Below are positions 1 through 8,655 of a stretch of 61,566 bases of DNA, in pieces (within the stretch, counting starts at the first letter, position 1; each line of letters starts with the position of its first letter). The translations under genes were made by a program, and so were the position numbers. The stretch is from Paenibacillus tyrphae (GTDB lineage Bacteria; Bacillota; Bacilli; Paenibacillales; NBRC-103111). Below the pieces are notes generated by a model, which was not told where the DNA came from, did no database searches, and worked only from the letters and a program-made list of their open reading frames with translations. The stretch covers positions 1-61,566 of the forward strand of contig NZ_JNVM01000032.1 of the NCBI RefSeq assembly GCF_000722545.1, read 5' to 3'.

Positions 1-2
1 TC

Positions 3-62
3 AGTTTTCAAAGGGCAATTTCATTCGTCATCTTTCGACTTCGTTTTACAACCCGTCGAAAG
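3..62 (-). promoter_or_regulatory. rRNA leader boxA and boxB-like hairpin
   Basis: On the minus strand positions 18-3 read TTGCCCTTTGAAAACT, matching the boxA antitermination element of Bacillales rRNA leaders (the site that recruits NusB/S10). Just upstream, 62-55 and 39-32 pair perfectly (CTTTCGAC with GTCGAAAG), forming a boxB-like hairpin. The 16S gene should begin just beyond the left edge; it is not in the window, so its presence is inferred. Confidence 0.75.
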
Positions 63-72
63 CGACCTCTTT

Positions 73-102
73 AATATATCACATCTGCCTAGCTGATTGC
101 AA
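73..102 (-). promoter_or_regulatory. rRNA operon promoter (sigma-A)
   Basis: The minus strand carries -35 TTGCAA (102-97), an 18-bp spacer and -10 TATATT (78-73), firing leftward into the boxA leader. It lies downstream of the lysS terminator, so it is the start of a separate rRNA transcription unit, as with the rrn operons that follow lysS in B. subtilis. AT-rich sequence directly upstream of -35 resembles an UP element. Confidence 0.75.
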
Positions 103-228
103 GCATTATTTTTAATTTCTTTTTTCATGCTCGGCTCTTTCGAGCTCAGCCGCAGAAGCGACAATGACTAATATACCAAACGTCCCTGCACTTTGCAACT
201 GTTATTTTCTCCCTTTTGAATTAACTCT

Positions 229-276
229 AAAGCAAACAAAAAAACATGCTTCCCCAGAAGGGCGAAGCATGTTTTG
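229..276 (-). terminator. lysS rho-independent terminator
   Basis: A 12-bp perfect stem (275-264 with 252-241, AAAACATGCTTC) closes an 11-nt loop. It is followed on the minus strand by a run of six T and another T-rich stretch. It ends the greA-lysS unit before the rRNA promoter. Confidence 0.9.
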
Positions 277-287
277 CTTATTCGAAA

Positions 288-1784
288 TTATTCGCCTTGG
301 CGCTCACGCATCAATGGGAAAAGCAGCACGTCACGAATCGACGGAGCATTCGTAAGCAGCATCACCAGACGGTCGACCCCAATCCCGAGACCTCCGGTCG
401 GCGGCATACCGTATTCGAGAGCGCGTACGAAGTCTTCGTCCATTTCATGCGCTTCGTCGTTCCCCTGTTCCCGCTCCACCAGCTGCGATTCAAACCGTTC
501 CCGCTGATCGATCGGATCGTTCAGCTCGGTAAACGCGTTAGCATGCTCGCGAGCCACGATAAATAGCTCGAAACGGTCCGTGAACCGGGGGTCCTGCTCG
601 TTCTTTTTCGCCAGCGGGGAAATCGCCACCGGATGCCCCGTGATAAATGTAGGCTGAATAAGCGTCTCCTCGACGAACGTCTCAAAGAACTGGTTTACGA
701 TATGACCGAAGGTCATCATCGGCTCAGCCGGTACATTGTGTTCTTTGGCCAAGCGATGCGCTTCCTCGTCCGTCATCTGAACGCTGAAATCAACGCCTGT
801 CACTTCTTTAATCGCATCGACCATCGAGACGCGACGCCATGACGGAGCAAGATCGATTTCTTGATCTTGATACGTAATTTTGGTCGTCCCCAGCACTTCC
901 TGAGCAATATGCGCGATCATCTCTTCCGTCAGCTTCATGATGTCTTTATAGTCGGCATACGCTTCGTACAGCTCGATCATCGTAAATTCCGGGTTATGGC
1001 GCGTCGAAATACCTTCGTTACGGTAGACCCGGCCGATTTCGTACACTTTCTCCATCCCGCCGACAATCAAACGCTTCAAATGCAGCTCGATCGCAATTCG
1101 CATATACAGCTGCATGTCCAGCGCATTATGATGCGTAATGAAAGGACGAGCGGCCGCACCGCCTGCAATGGCATGCAGGGTTGGCGTCTCGACTTCCAAA
1201 TAGCCACGGGAATCCAGATAGCGGCGCATCGACTGAATGATTTTGGAACGCAAAATGAAGGTCTGCTGCACGTCTTGGTTCATGATCAAGTCCACGTAAC
1301 GTTGACGATATCGCAGCTCGACGTCTTTGAGACCGTGATATTTCTCCGGCAAAGGCAGCAGCGATTTGGACAGCACTTCCACCGAATTCGCTTTAACGGA
1401 AAGCTCGCCCGTTTTCGTCTTGAAGACGGTGCCGCGAACGCCGATCAAATCGCCGATATCGAGCAGTTCGTACGCCTTGTACTTGGCTTCTTCCAACGCA
1501 TCGGCGCGCACGTAAATTTGAATCTTGCCCGTGATGTCCTGAATATGCGCAAAGCCCGCTTTGCCCATTTCCCGCTTCTGCATAATCCGCCCGGCAATGC
1601 TTACTTCGGCGGAAAGCGCTTCAAGCTCTTCCTTGGATTTGTCTTCGTAGGCTTTGAAAATATCGCCGGCATGGTGCGTTCTTTCGAACTTTTGCCCGAA
1701 CGGATCGACCCCAAGGCCACGCAATTCATCTAATTTGTTGCGCCGAATTTGCAGCAATTCATTCAATTCCAATTCCACAGTCAT
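288..1784 (-). CDS. lysS: Lysyl-tRNA synthetase, class II
   Basis: Charges tRNA-Lys with lysine in the cytoplasm. The 498-residue product has the class IIb layout: an N-terminal OB-fold anticodon-binding domain at about 55-150, then the catalytic domain. Motif 2 is visible as YRNEGISTRHNPEF near residues 255-270, and motif 3 as GGLGIGVDRLVML near 465-478. The ATG start has the Shine-Dalgarno (SD) sequence AAGGAGC seven bases upstream. It follows greA after an 86-base gap containing a terminator, so it is either fed by readthrough from the greA promoter or has an unseen promoter. No T-box leader is visible upstream. Confidence 0.98.
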   Translation of the reverse strand: MTVELELNELLQIRRNKLDELRGLGVDPFGQKFERTHHAGDIFKAYEDKSKEELEALSAEVSIAGRIMQKREMGKAGFAHIQDITGKIQIYVRADALEEAKYKAYELLDIGDLIGVRGTVFKTKTGELSVKANSVEVLSKSLLPLPEKYHGLKDVELRYRQRYVDLIMNQDVQQTFILRSKIIQSMRRYLDSRGYLEVETPTLHAIAGGAAARPFITHHNALDMQLYMRIAIELHLKRLIVGGMEKVYEIGRVYRNEGISTRHNPEFTMIELYEAYADYKDIMKLTEEMIAHIAQEVLGTTKITYQDQEIDLAPSWRRVSMVDAIKEVTGVDFSVQMTDEEAHRLAKEHNVPAEPMMTFGHIVNQFFETFVEETLIQPTFITGHPVAISPLAKKNEQDPRFTDRFELFIVAREHANAFTELNDPIDQRERFESQLVEREQGNDEAHEMDEDFVRALEYGMPPTGGLGIGVDRLVMLLTNAPSIRDVLLFPLMRERQGE

Positions 1785-1831
1785 GTTTCCAGCTCCTTGG
1801 TTCGTAAGTAAAGCTTCCCGGCCCTATAGTC

Positions 1832-1856
1832 AAAAAAGCTTCCTGAGGAAGCTCCT
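1832..1856 (-). terminator. greA terminator
   Basis: Perfect 7-bp stem (GGAAGCT/AGCTTCC around a TGA/TCA loop, 1853-1837) followed on the minus strand by TTTTTT. It lies between greA and lysS and so would set the ratio of the two genes if they share the greA promoter. Confidence 0.8.
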
Positions 1857-1870
1857 TTTGTTGTCGCCGT

Positions 1871-2347
1871 TTACTTCTTGATATCGATAATTTCGTACTG
1901 AATAACGCCTGCCGGTACGCTGACGTCGACGATTGCCCCTTTGCGCTTGCCGAGAATGGCTTTGCCGACCGGGCTCTCGTTGGAAATTTTGTTTTGGAAC
2001 GGGTCGGATTCCGCCGTACCCACGATGGAGTATTCGACGATATCCCCGAACTCGAGGTCCTTCAAGATAACGATGGAACCGACGTTCACCGCATCCGTAT
2101 CGACTTCGTCGTTGTTGATAATCCGCGCGTTGCGCAGCATTTTCTCCAAAGTGATAACACGACCCTCAACGAACGCTTGTTCGTTCTTGGCATCTTCGTA
2201 TTCCGAGTTCTCGCTGATATCGCCGTAGCCGATCGCCACTTTAATCCGCTCGGCCACCTCGCGGCGCTTCACCGACTTTAAATGCTCCAGCTCTTCCTCG
2301 AGCTTTTTCAAACCTTCCTGCGTGAGAATGACTTCTTTTTCCGCCAT
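1871..2347 (-). CDS. greA: Transcription elongation factor GreA
   Basis: Rescues backtracked RNA polymerase by stimulating transcript cleavage through the secondary channel. The 158-residue length is standard. Residues 1-75 form the antiparallel coiled coil, whose tip (GDISENSEYEDAKNEQ, near 43-58) carries the conserved acidic residues. The C-terminal half is the FKBP-like domain. It is driven by its own near-perfect sigma-A promoter 134 bases upstream. In B. subtilis greA is elsewhere; here it is inserted between dusB and lysS. Confidence 0.97.
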   Translation of the reverse strand: MAEKEVILTQEGLKKLEEELEHLKSVKRREVAERIKVAIGYGDISENSEYEDAKNEQAFVEGRVITLEKMLRNARIINNDEVDTDAVNVGSIVILKDLEFGDIVEYSIVGTAESDPFQNKISNESPVGKAILGKRKGAIVDVSVPAGVIQYEIIDIKK

Positions 2348-2480
2348 TACTACCTATCTCCCGTCGTGTGAAAGATTTTCATATTTCGAGCCCAATCGAG
2401 TATGAATTCACTGATAATTACTATATGAACGCGACGCTGCTTGATGCCACCAACCGTCGGCCGCAAATGACTATTGACTG

Positions 2481-2509
2481 ATTATATTGCAACCCCATTC
2501 AAATGTCAA
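2481..2509 (-). promoter_or_regulatory. greA promoter, perfect sigma-A consensus
   Basis: Minus strand TTGACA (2509-2504), exactly 17 bp, then TATAAT (2486-2481). Both hexamers match consensus. It lies between the dusB stop and the greA start, so greA(-lysS) is a separate strong transcription unit. Confidence 0.88.
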
Positions 2510-2547
2510 TTGAAGCCAAACGGCCCGGTTTCGCCCATCGAACCGGA

Positions 2548-3540
2548 CTAGTGGACGGTTGCCTCACGCTGATCGAGCGATTCGATAAAGTCGGTGAGAA
2601 GCTGAACCATGGCGTCGCGTTTCGTCTGCTCCATAATGGCGTCTTTGATCCGCGCCGCGCCGTGCAGCCCCTTCAAGTACCAGGCCAGATGCTTGCGCAT
2701 TTCCTTGACCGCTACCGCTTCGCCTTTCAGAGCCGTCAACCGGTCCAAATGCAGCACCGCAATGCGGATTTTCTCTTGCGGGCTCGGATCCGGAGGAAGC
2801 TCCCCTTTGGTCAAATATTGGATGGTCCGGTACAGCATCCACGGATTGCCCAGTGCCGCGCGTCCGATCATGACGCCGTCGACACCGGTCTGGTCGAGCA
2901 TCCGCTTCGCATCCTCGGGGGTAAAAACATCCCCGTTGCCGATCACCGGAATCGAAACAGCTTCCTTGACCTCTTTAATGATGTCCCAGTTCGCATGTCC
3001 GGTATACATCTGTACTCTCGTGCGCCCATGAACGGATACGGCTGCGCCGCCGCCGTTCTCTACGGCTTTCGCGTTCCGCACCGCGTAAATATGATCGTCG
3101 TCCCAGCCGATCCGCATTTTCACGGTTAGCGGTTTGCTGACGGACCGGCTGACGGTCGAGACCATCTGCTCGATTTTGTCGGGGTCCAGCAGCCAACGCG
3201 CCCCCGCGTCGCATTTTGTAATTTTGGGCACAGGACAGCCCATGTTGATATCGATGATGTCCGCATTCGTATGCTGGTCCACATATTTGGCCGCTTCGAC
3301 GAGCGTTTCGGTGTCGCCGCCGAAAATTTGCAGACTGAGCGGCTTCTCCCGCTCGTCGACGTACAGCATCTCCAGCGTGCGATGATTTCCGTGCAGGATG
3401 GCCTTATCGCTGACCATCTCGGCACAGACGAGGCCGCAGCCGAACTCTTTCGCGATCAAGCGAAAAGCCGGATTGCAGACGCCTGCCATCGGGGCCAGGA
3501 CCACTTTGTTTGGGGCAGTGACATTGCCTATCGTTAACAT
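2548..3540 (-). CDS. dusB: tRNA-dihydrouridine synthase (DusB family)
   Basis: FMN-dependent enzyme that reduces uridine to dihydrouridine in tRNA D-loops. The 330-residue TIM barrel starts with LAPMAGVCNPAFR (15-27) and carries the family signature GCPVPKITK at 101-109, with the catalytic cysteine at 102. SD AAAGGAG precedes the ATG by 7 bases. It is the last gene of the folate cluster, 29 bases after the small xre-type gene. This is the same order as in B. subtilis (yazB-yacF). A weak GC-rich hairpin without a good T-run follows the stop. Confidence 0.95.
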   Translation of the reverse strand: MLTIGNVTAPNKVVLAPMAGVCNPAFRLIAKEFGCGLVCAEMVSDKAILHGNHRTLEMLYVDEREKPLSLQIFGGDTETLVEAAKYVDQHTNADIIDINMGCPVPKITKCDAGARWLLDPDKIEQMVSTVSRSVSKPLTVKMRIGWDDDHIYAVRNAKAVENGGGAAVSVHGRTRVQMYTGHANWDIIKEVKEAVSIPVIGNGDVFTPEDAKRMLDQTGVDGVMIGRAALGNPWMLYRTIQYLTKGELPPDPSPQEKIRIAVLHLDRLTALKGEAVAVKEMRKHLAWYLKGLHGAARIKDAIMEQTKRDAMVQLLTDFIESLDQREATVH

Positions 3541-3569
3541 CGTATCTCTCCTTTCTGAGAAGGGTGGCT

Positions 3570-3785
3570 TTATTTACCGCTTGCTTGGAAATAAAGCTCT
3601 TCCGGCTCAATCCCAAGCGTTTCGCATATTTTACGGACGATTTTCGGGTCTGCCTTGCGCGTTCCCCGCTCAATGGAGCCGAGGACGGCAATGGATACGT
3701 CCAATCGTTCCGCCAGTTCGTTTTGGGTAAATCCTTTTAGTTTGCGAAAAGCGCGGATGCGCTGGGCTATTGCATTTTTTTCCAA
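3570..3785 (-). CDS. yazB: Small XRE-family helix-turn-helix regulator
   Basis: A 71-residue protein that is almost entirely one Cro/C1-type HTH (IAQRIRAFRKLKGFTQNELAERL..., residues 6-60). It is syntenic with B. subtilis yazB between folK and dusB; its target is unknown. The start is TTG at 3785, nine bases after GGAAGG, and the gene overlaps the end of folK by 19 bases in another frame, which implies translational coupling. No effector domain is present. Confidence 0.85.
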   Translation of the reverse strand: MEKNAIAQRIRAFRKLKGFTQNELAERLDVSIAVLGSIERGTRKADPKIVRKICETLGIEPEELYFQASGK

Positions 3786-4291
3786 AGTGTAACGCCTTCC
3801 TTTCCTTCCGCACGCTCCAAAAACGCCCGTAAAGGCGCGGCCTGCGGCTGGTGATGAAGCTCCAATACCTCGATAAGAGGGATCAGAACGAATGCCCGCT
3901 CATGCATGCGCGGGTGTGGCAGTGTCAATTCGGGCAGCTGACGTCTGACGTCGCCGTACATCAGCATATCAAGGTCAATGGTACGAGGGCCCCAGCGAAT
4001 ATCGCGGACGCGGCCAAGCTGCCGTTCCGTTTCCATCAACTGCTCCAGCAGTTGTTCCGGGGAGAGCGTCGTCGTCACCTCGATTGCCATATTCAAAAAG
4101 GGGCCTTGATCTGTATTGCCAACCGGATCGGTTTCATACAAGGACGATTGGCCGGTAACGCGAATCAGCAGGTGCTCCTGAAGCAAACGAACGGCTTCCG
4201 TCAGGAAGCGCTCCCTGTCTCCGATATTGGAGCCAAGTCCGATGTAAGCCCGTTCGCAAGCTTCAGCCGGCTGCATATCTCCATCGTTCAT
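3767..4291 (-). CDS. folK: 2-amino-4-hydroxy-6-hydroxymethyldihydropteridine pyrophosphokinase
   Basis: Transfers pyrophosphate from ATP to 6-hydroxymethyl-dihydropterin, the step before FolP in folate synthesis. The 174-residue product has the HPPK start (YIGLGSNIGDRE, 16-27) and the signature RWGPRTIDLDMLMYGD near 104-119, whose two Asp bind Mg2+. The ATG shares a base with the folB stop (TGATG arrangement), so the pair is translationally coupled. Confidence 0.95.
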   Translation of the reverse strand: MNDGDMQPAEACERAYIGLGSNIGDRERFLTEAVRLLQEHLLIRVTGQSSLYETDPVGNTDQGPFLNMAIEVTTTLSPEQLLEQLMETERQLGRVRDIRWGPRTIDLDMLMYGDVRRQLPELTLPHPRMHERAFVLIPLIEVLELHHQPQAAPLRAFLERAEGKEGVTLWKKMQ

Positions 4292-4665
4292 CAGCGGGCT
4301 TCCCGCTTCCTATGAATTTCGATCGTGAAACCGTCAAAATGAACGGCTACCGGCGGGTGCGGCTTGACGACGCGAACGGTCAATTCATTTATACTAGTAT
4401 AAGTTCGCAATACCTCGGATGCAATATGCTCGGCCAGCGCCTCGATCAGCTTGAACGTTTTCTGCTCGACGATCGCTTTTATCAAATCATGTACCTCGGC
4501 ATAATTGACGGTGTCTTCCACCCGGTCGGAGCGGCCCGCCCGGTCCAGCGGAAGGTACAGCTCGACATCTACGTAATAGCGCTGCCCCAGCTTGTTTTCC
4601 TCCGGAAAAACGCCGTGGTTTCCGTAAAAGGCCATCCCTTTCAGCATCATTTTATCCAACTTCAT
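4291..4665 (-). CDS. folB: Dihydroneopterin aldolase
   Basis: Converts 7,8-dihydroneopterin to 6-hydroxymethyl-dihydropterin and glycolaldehyde. It is 124 residues, the usual size. The N-terminal MLKGMAFYGNHGVFPEE segment and the tail KPHPPVAVHF, containing the catalytic Lys region, are typical. It lies between folP (42-base gap) and folK (1-base overlap) in the folate operon. Confidence 0.95.
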   Translation of the reverse strand: MKLDKMMLKGMAFYGNHGVFPEENKLGQRYYVDVELYLPLDRAGRSDRVEDTVNYAEVHDLIKAIVEQKTFKLIEALAEHIASEVLRTYTSINELTVRVVKPHPPVAVHFDGFTIEIHRKREAR

Positions 4666-4707
4666 CTTCCTCCTTCAAGTTGCGGTCGCGTCATACAAGC
4701 AGCCGCT

Positions 4708-5538
4708 TCATCGGTGCCGCGTTATGGCGTCGGTCATATCGGCAACACGCCGCATGGCTTTCACATCATGCACTCTGACGATTCGGCAGCCTTGGGCAAT
4801 GCCGAGCGCAACGGTAGCCGCGGTTCCTTCCACCACGTCGTCCGTCGGCAAGTTCAACGCACGGCGGATCATGCTTTTGCGCGATGTGCCGAGCAGCACA
4901 GGGTAGCCTAAGGAGACGATCCGGTCCAGATAGTTCATCAGCTGCAAATTATGTTCGTATGTTTTGGCAAATCCGATGCCCGGGTCCAAAATAAGCTGCT
5001 CGTCACGAATCCCCGCTTGATGCGCCCGACGAACCGTTTCCCGCAGATCCTCGATCACGTCTTGGATAAAGTTAGCATACACCGCTTCGGTGCGATTATG
5101 CATCAGAACGATCGGACAGCCGTATTCCACAGCTACGCGGGCCATGTCCGGCTCCTTCTGCAATCCCCATATATCATTGAGCAGGCTCGCGCCCACGGCC
5201 ATCGCTTGTCTTGCCGTTTCGGCCTTATACGTGTCGATGGAAATCGGCGTATCGATGCCTGCCTGCCGCAACGCGCGAATGACAGGGATGACCCGTTCCA
5301 GCTCTTCTTCCAGCGAGACGGCGGGAGCGCCGGGACGTGTCGATTCGCCGCCCACGTCAATGATTTCGGCTCCCTGCGCAATCATCTCCAGCGCCCGGGC
5401 TACAGCAGCGATCGGATCAATATACCGTCCCCCGTCCGAGAAGGAGTCTGGGGTCGCATTGAGAATCCCCATAACGATCGTCCTCGACCCGCTCAACAAC
5501 TGCTTGAGCTTGTTAGAATCCGCCACGCTAGCGTTCAT
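4708..5538 (-). CDS. folP: Dihydropteroate synthase
   Basis: Condenses 6-hydroxymethyl-dihydropterin pyrophosphate with p-aminobenzoate; it is the sulfonamide target. The 276-residue TIM barrel carries the two family signatures: MGILNATPDSFSDGGRY (23-39) and the GGESTRPGA loop near 62-70. The LGTSRKS motif near 217-223 binds substrate. The p-aminobenzoate it uses is made by the three genes immediately upstream. Confidence 0.97.
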   Translation of the reverse strand: MNASVADSNKLKQLLSGSRTIVMGILNATPDSFSDGGRYIDPIAAVARALEMIAQGAEIIDVGGESTRPGAPAVSLEEELERVIPVIRALRQAGIDTPISIDTYKAETARQAMAVGASLLNDIWGLQKEPDMARVAVEYGCPIVLMHNRTEAVYANFIQDVIEDLRETVRRAHQAGIRDEQLILDPGIGFAKTYEHNLQLMNYLDRIVSLGYPVLLGTSRKSMIRRALNLPTDDVVEGTAATVALGIAQGCRIVRVHDVKAMRRVADMTDAITRHR

Positions 5539-5569
5539 GATTTTTCCTCCTTAGCTTGAGCTATTGTAC

Positions 5570-6442
5570 CTAACCAGAACAAGGGTTCCTATACCGGGAC
5601 AGCAATTTTGCCGTGACAGGACCTGCCGTACCGTCGCCGACGGTGTGCGCAATTCCTTCCCGGTCGAACAGGTTTGTCACCGGAATGATTTCTTGAATGG
5701 AATTGGTCAAAAATACTTCGTCCGCTCCAGTAAGATCTTCCCACCTGTAAAGGCCCTCCGATACGGATATTCCCGTCTCTCGCCCCACCGTCATCACATA
5801 GCGTCTCGTGATGCCGGGCAGAAGCCCCGTTTCCGCCGAAGGCGTATGCAGCGCTCCGCCGCGCACAAAAAACAAATTGCTGACGATTCCTTCCGACAAG
5901 AAGCCTTGGGCATCCAGCAGGAGACCTTCCGCCTGAGCCGCCCAAGGATAGCGCCGGAGTTCTTGTTTCGCCAAAATATTGTTCATATAATGCAGCGATT
6001 TGTGTCGAATCGTACCTTCCGGCGAATTTCGACGGGATTCGAGGAGCTGCAGCGGTTTCCCGTTCATATAAACCGACGAATCGATCGGCGGCAGCGATTT
6101 TACATAAAGAATTTCCGAAGGGTGCTTGTACGATTCGGCTGGAAGACCGAGAATGTCCGTGCCCGCCGTAACCGTGAAACGGAAGTAGGCGTCCGCCAAT
6201 TCGTTCACTTCAAGCAGTCTGCGAATCCGGGCCTGCAAGCCGTCCGGATCGGGAACGTAGCGGATGTCCAGCTCCCGGCAGCCTGCGGCCAGCCGCTCCA
6301 AATGCCATTCCAGCAAAAAGGGACGCCCGCCATAAGTGCGGAACGTCTCGAATAAGCCCATACCGTAAAGAAAACCGTGGTCGTATACGGAGACCACGGC
6401 CTTTTGTTCCTCTATGACGTTTCCGTTTAAATCGATTTTCAC
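5570..6442 (-). CDS. pabC: 4-amino-4-deoxychorismate lyase (class IV PLP)
   Basis: Releases pyruvate from aminodeoxychorismate to give p-aminobenzoate. The 290-residue fold-type IV PLP protein has the early SVYDHGFLYGMGLFET signature (18-33), a Lys in RHKSLHYMNN near 147, and the late DEVFLTNSIQEIIPV motif. The start overlaps the pabA stop by 4 bases. A D-amino-acid or branched-chain aminotransferase has the same fold, but the operon position makes PabC the best call. Confidence 0.92.
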   Translation of the reverse strand: MKIDLNGNVIEEQKAVVSVYDHGFLYGMGLFETFRTYGGRPFLLEWHLERLAAGCRELDIRYVPDPDGLQARIRRLLEVNELADAYFRFTVTAGTDILGLPAESYKHPSEILYVKSLPPIDSSVYMNGKPLQLLESRRNSPEGTIRHKSLHYMNNILAKQELRRYPWAAQAEGLLLDAQGFLSEGIVSNLFFVRGGALHTPSAETGLLPGITRRYVMTVGRETGISVSEGLYRWEDLTGADEVFLTNSIQEIIPVTNLFDREGIAHTVGDGTAGPVTAKLLSRYRNPCSG

Positions 6443-7020
6443 GCTTGGCCCACAGCCGTTTCGTTCAAGAAATTGCGCAGCATTTGATGTCCATGATCGG
6501 TAATAATCGACTCGGGATGGAATTGAACGCCTTCAATCGGGTATTCTTTATGGCGCAGACCCATAATTTCGCCCTCGGCCGTTTCGGCTGTGATCACGAA
6601 GCAATCAGGCAGCGTTTCTCTTTTTACGATTAACGAATGATACCTCGTTGCCGTAAACGGAGACGGCATATCCTTAAAGATCCCTTGACCGTCATGGAAT
6701 ATTTCCGAGGTCTTCCCGTGCATCAGCCGTTCTGCGCGAATGACTTCGCCGCCAAATGCCTGACCGATCGATTGATGGCCGAGACAGACGCCGAGAATGG
6801 GAATTCGGCCTTTGAAGCGTTCGATCAGCGCCAGGCTAATTCCCGCTTCGTTGGGCGTGCAAGGCCCCGGAGAGATCAGAATATGGTCCGGCTTTAACGC
6901 TTCGATCCCCTCCAGATCGATCTCGTCATTGCGGCGCACCTCGATCTTTTCGCCCAATTCCCCCAAATACTGCACCAAATTGTACGTAAACGAATCGTAG
7001 TTGTCGATGACCAAAATCAT
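6439..7020 (-). CDS. pabA: Aminodeoxychorismate/anthranilate synthase glutaminase subunit
   Basis: Class I glutamine amidotransferase that supplies ammonia to PabB. It is 193 residues with catalytic Cys79 in GVCLGHQSIG and the His/Glu pair in GVQFHPESI near 168-176. The family often serves both PABA and tryptophan synthesis (B. subtilis TrpG/PabA); no trp genes lie nearby. It overlaps pabB and pabC by four bases at each end. Confidence 0.95.
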   Translation of the reverse strand: MILVIDNYDSFTYNLVQYLGELGEKIEVRRNDEIDLEGIEALKPDHILISPGPCTPNEAGISLALIERFKGRIPILGVCLGHQSIGQAFGGEVIRAERLMHGKTSEIFHDGQGIFKDMPSPFTATRYHSLIVKRETLPDCFVITAETAEGEIMGLRHKEYPIEGVQFHPESIITDHGHQMLRNFLNETAVGQA

Positions 7021-8582
7021 GATTTTCTACCTCCCGCGGGACATGGATTTTTTCGTTCGCTATATTGGATTGCTTTCCACATGGCTTTTGCTTTGTTAAT
7101 CGATTCTGTGTATTCCTTCTCCGGAATCGAGTCGATGACAATCCCCGCCCCGGCTTGCACGTATCCTCTGCCGCCTGTTGCGATGAGCGTGCGTATGATT
7201 ATATTAAATTCCATATCGCCATTATAGTCAATCCAACCGATAGACCCGGTATATGGTCCTCTTCTTACCGGCTCCAGTTCCTCGATAATCTCCATGGTGC
7301 GGATTTTTGGAGCGCCGGTTATCGTGCCGCCCGGGAATGTCGCGGCAATGACGTCAAAGGCATCGCGCCCCTCGGCCAGCTTTCCTTCAACTTCCGACAC
7401 GATATGCATCACATGGGAATAGTACTCAATGACCATAAAGTCTTTGACCTTTACAGTCCCGTATGTCGAAATTCGTCCGAGATCGTTACGCTCCAAATCG
7501 ACAAGCATGATATGCTCGGCCCGTTCTTTCTCGTGATGGATCAGTTCATCCGCCAGCTGCTGGTCTTCTTCCGGGCTCATGCCGCGAGGACGGGTGCCTG
7601 CGATCGGACGGGTACGGACGGTTCCTCGTTCAAGCTGGACCAGCAGCTCCGGAGAGCCCGATACAAGCTGAAAATCGCGGAAACGCATCAGTCCCATATA
7701 AGGGGAAGGGTTAACCAGCCGCAGCCACTCATAGATCTCTTCAGGCGAGGCCTCAAGCCGTTTGTTCTGGCGCACCGCCAGATTAACCTGAAACACGTCT
7801 CCGGCACTGATATACTCGCGAATTTTGCGCACCGCATCCATATAGGCTTCTCTCGGAAAATCGGCAGCTATCCCTTCAATGGCATCAACGTCCACCTGCA
7901 GGCGGTCTTCTTCCATAAGCGCCCGCTTCCGGACCGCTTCTTCCTGCAAGAGCGGATTGGCGGCAGCCTCCGTCAATCGATCCCACAAACCTTTCATCCG
8001 GGCTGCGGTCTGCTCCGCTTCCTTATACCGGGCTTCAAGCCAACCCGGCTCCTCTGCTTGCTGCGGCGAAAGCTCCGTATGGACTGCACAAAACAGTTGA
8101 TTGGTTTCATGGTCGATAATCCAAAGCTCGTCCACTCGAACAAAAGCATAATCGGGCACGGCCAAATCGGCTTTTGCCCGGACCGGCAGCCGTTCAATGG
8201 TTCGGATCACATCGTAGCCCCAAAATCCGACACATCCGCCTATCCACTTCGGGGCCCCCTCTACAACCGGCGAGCGGAAAGGGGCAAGCCAACTTTTGAC
8301 CAGCTCCAGCGGCACTCCATGCCGCTTCTCTTCGCGGCCATCCTGCTGCGTGACCGTCGCCTCGTAGCCTGTTCCCTGAATAGCCGAAGCGGGCCGAATG
8401 CCAAAAAAACTGTAGCGGCCGCCCTTGCCGCTCTCCAACACGAAGGAACCGGGAGCCGCTTCCTCCCAAATAAGCGCCCAGGAAAGCGGGCGGCTTTGCT
8501 CTAACGAAAACCGGATAACATATGGAAGCACGGTATAGTCCTGAGCCCACTGCTGCCATTGATGATAGGATGTCAGGAGCAT
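7017..8582 (-). CDS. pabB: Aminodeoxychorismate synthase component I
   Basis: Aminates chorismate to 4-amino-4-deoxychorismate with PabA. The 521-residue chorismate-binding enzyme has an N-terminal TrpE-like domain and the C-terminal catalytic domain with LVDLERNDLGRI, TFPGGTITGAPKIR and YTGSIGWIDYNG motifs. The PIAGT sequence (rather than an anthranilate-synthase variant) fits PabB. It is the first gene of the pabBAC-folPBK-xre-dusB operon, with SD AGGAGG just upstream. Confidence 0.95.
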   Translation of the reverse strand: MLLTSYHQWQQWAQDYTVLPYVIRFSLEQSRPLSWALIWEEAAPGSFVLESGKGGRYSFFGIRPASAIQGTGYEATVTQQDGREEKRHGVPLELVKSWLAPFRSPVVEGAPKWIGGCVGFWGYDVIRTIERLPVRAKADLAVPDYAFVRVDELWIIDHETNQLFCAVHTELSPQQAEEPGWLEARYKEAEQTAARMKGLWDRLTEAAANPLLQEEAVRKRALMEEDRLQVDVDAIEGIAADFPREAYMDAVRKIREYISAGDVFQVNLAVRQNKRLEASPEEIYEWLRLVNPSPYMGLMRFRDFQLVSGSPELLVQLERGTVRTRPIAGTRPRGMSPEEDQQLADELIHHEKERAEHIMLVDLERNDLGRISTYGTVKVKDFMVIEYYSHVMHIVSEVEGKLAEGRDAFDVIAATFPGGTITGAPKIRTMEIIEELEPVRRGPYTGSIGWIDYNGDMEFNIIIRTLIATGGRGYVQAGAGIVIDSIPEKEYTESINKAKAMWKAIQYSERKNPCPAGGRKS

Positions 8583-8623
8583 GTTCCGTCCTCCTTTTGC
8601 GTTCGTCGTTTAATGTTGGGATT

Positions 8624-8653
8624 AGTATACTTGAAATTGCGGACGAATAAAAG
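8624..8653 (-). promoter_or_regulatory. Possible pabB operon promoter
   Basis: The minus strand has a good -10, TATACT (8629-8624), 42 bases before the pabB start. The matching -35 region (TTTTAT at 17 bp) is weak. It is the only candidate in the short 5' region before the large palindrome. Confidence 0.4.
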
Positions 8654-8655
8654 GG

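Noticed and set aside
861..1733. 290-residue plus-strand open frame across lysS
   Set aside because: It is antisense to a fully recognisable lysyl-tRNA synthetase, has no SD and shows no known domain.
1785..1870. T-box or other tRNA-sensing leader for lysS
   Set aside because: Only a terminator for greA is present; there is no T-box core or room for the leader.
2519..2550. Terminator after dusB
   Set aside because: A GC-rich imperfect hairpin is present but no T-run follows on the minus strand; too weak to list as a feature.
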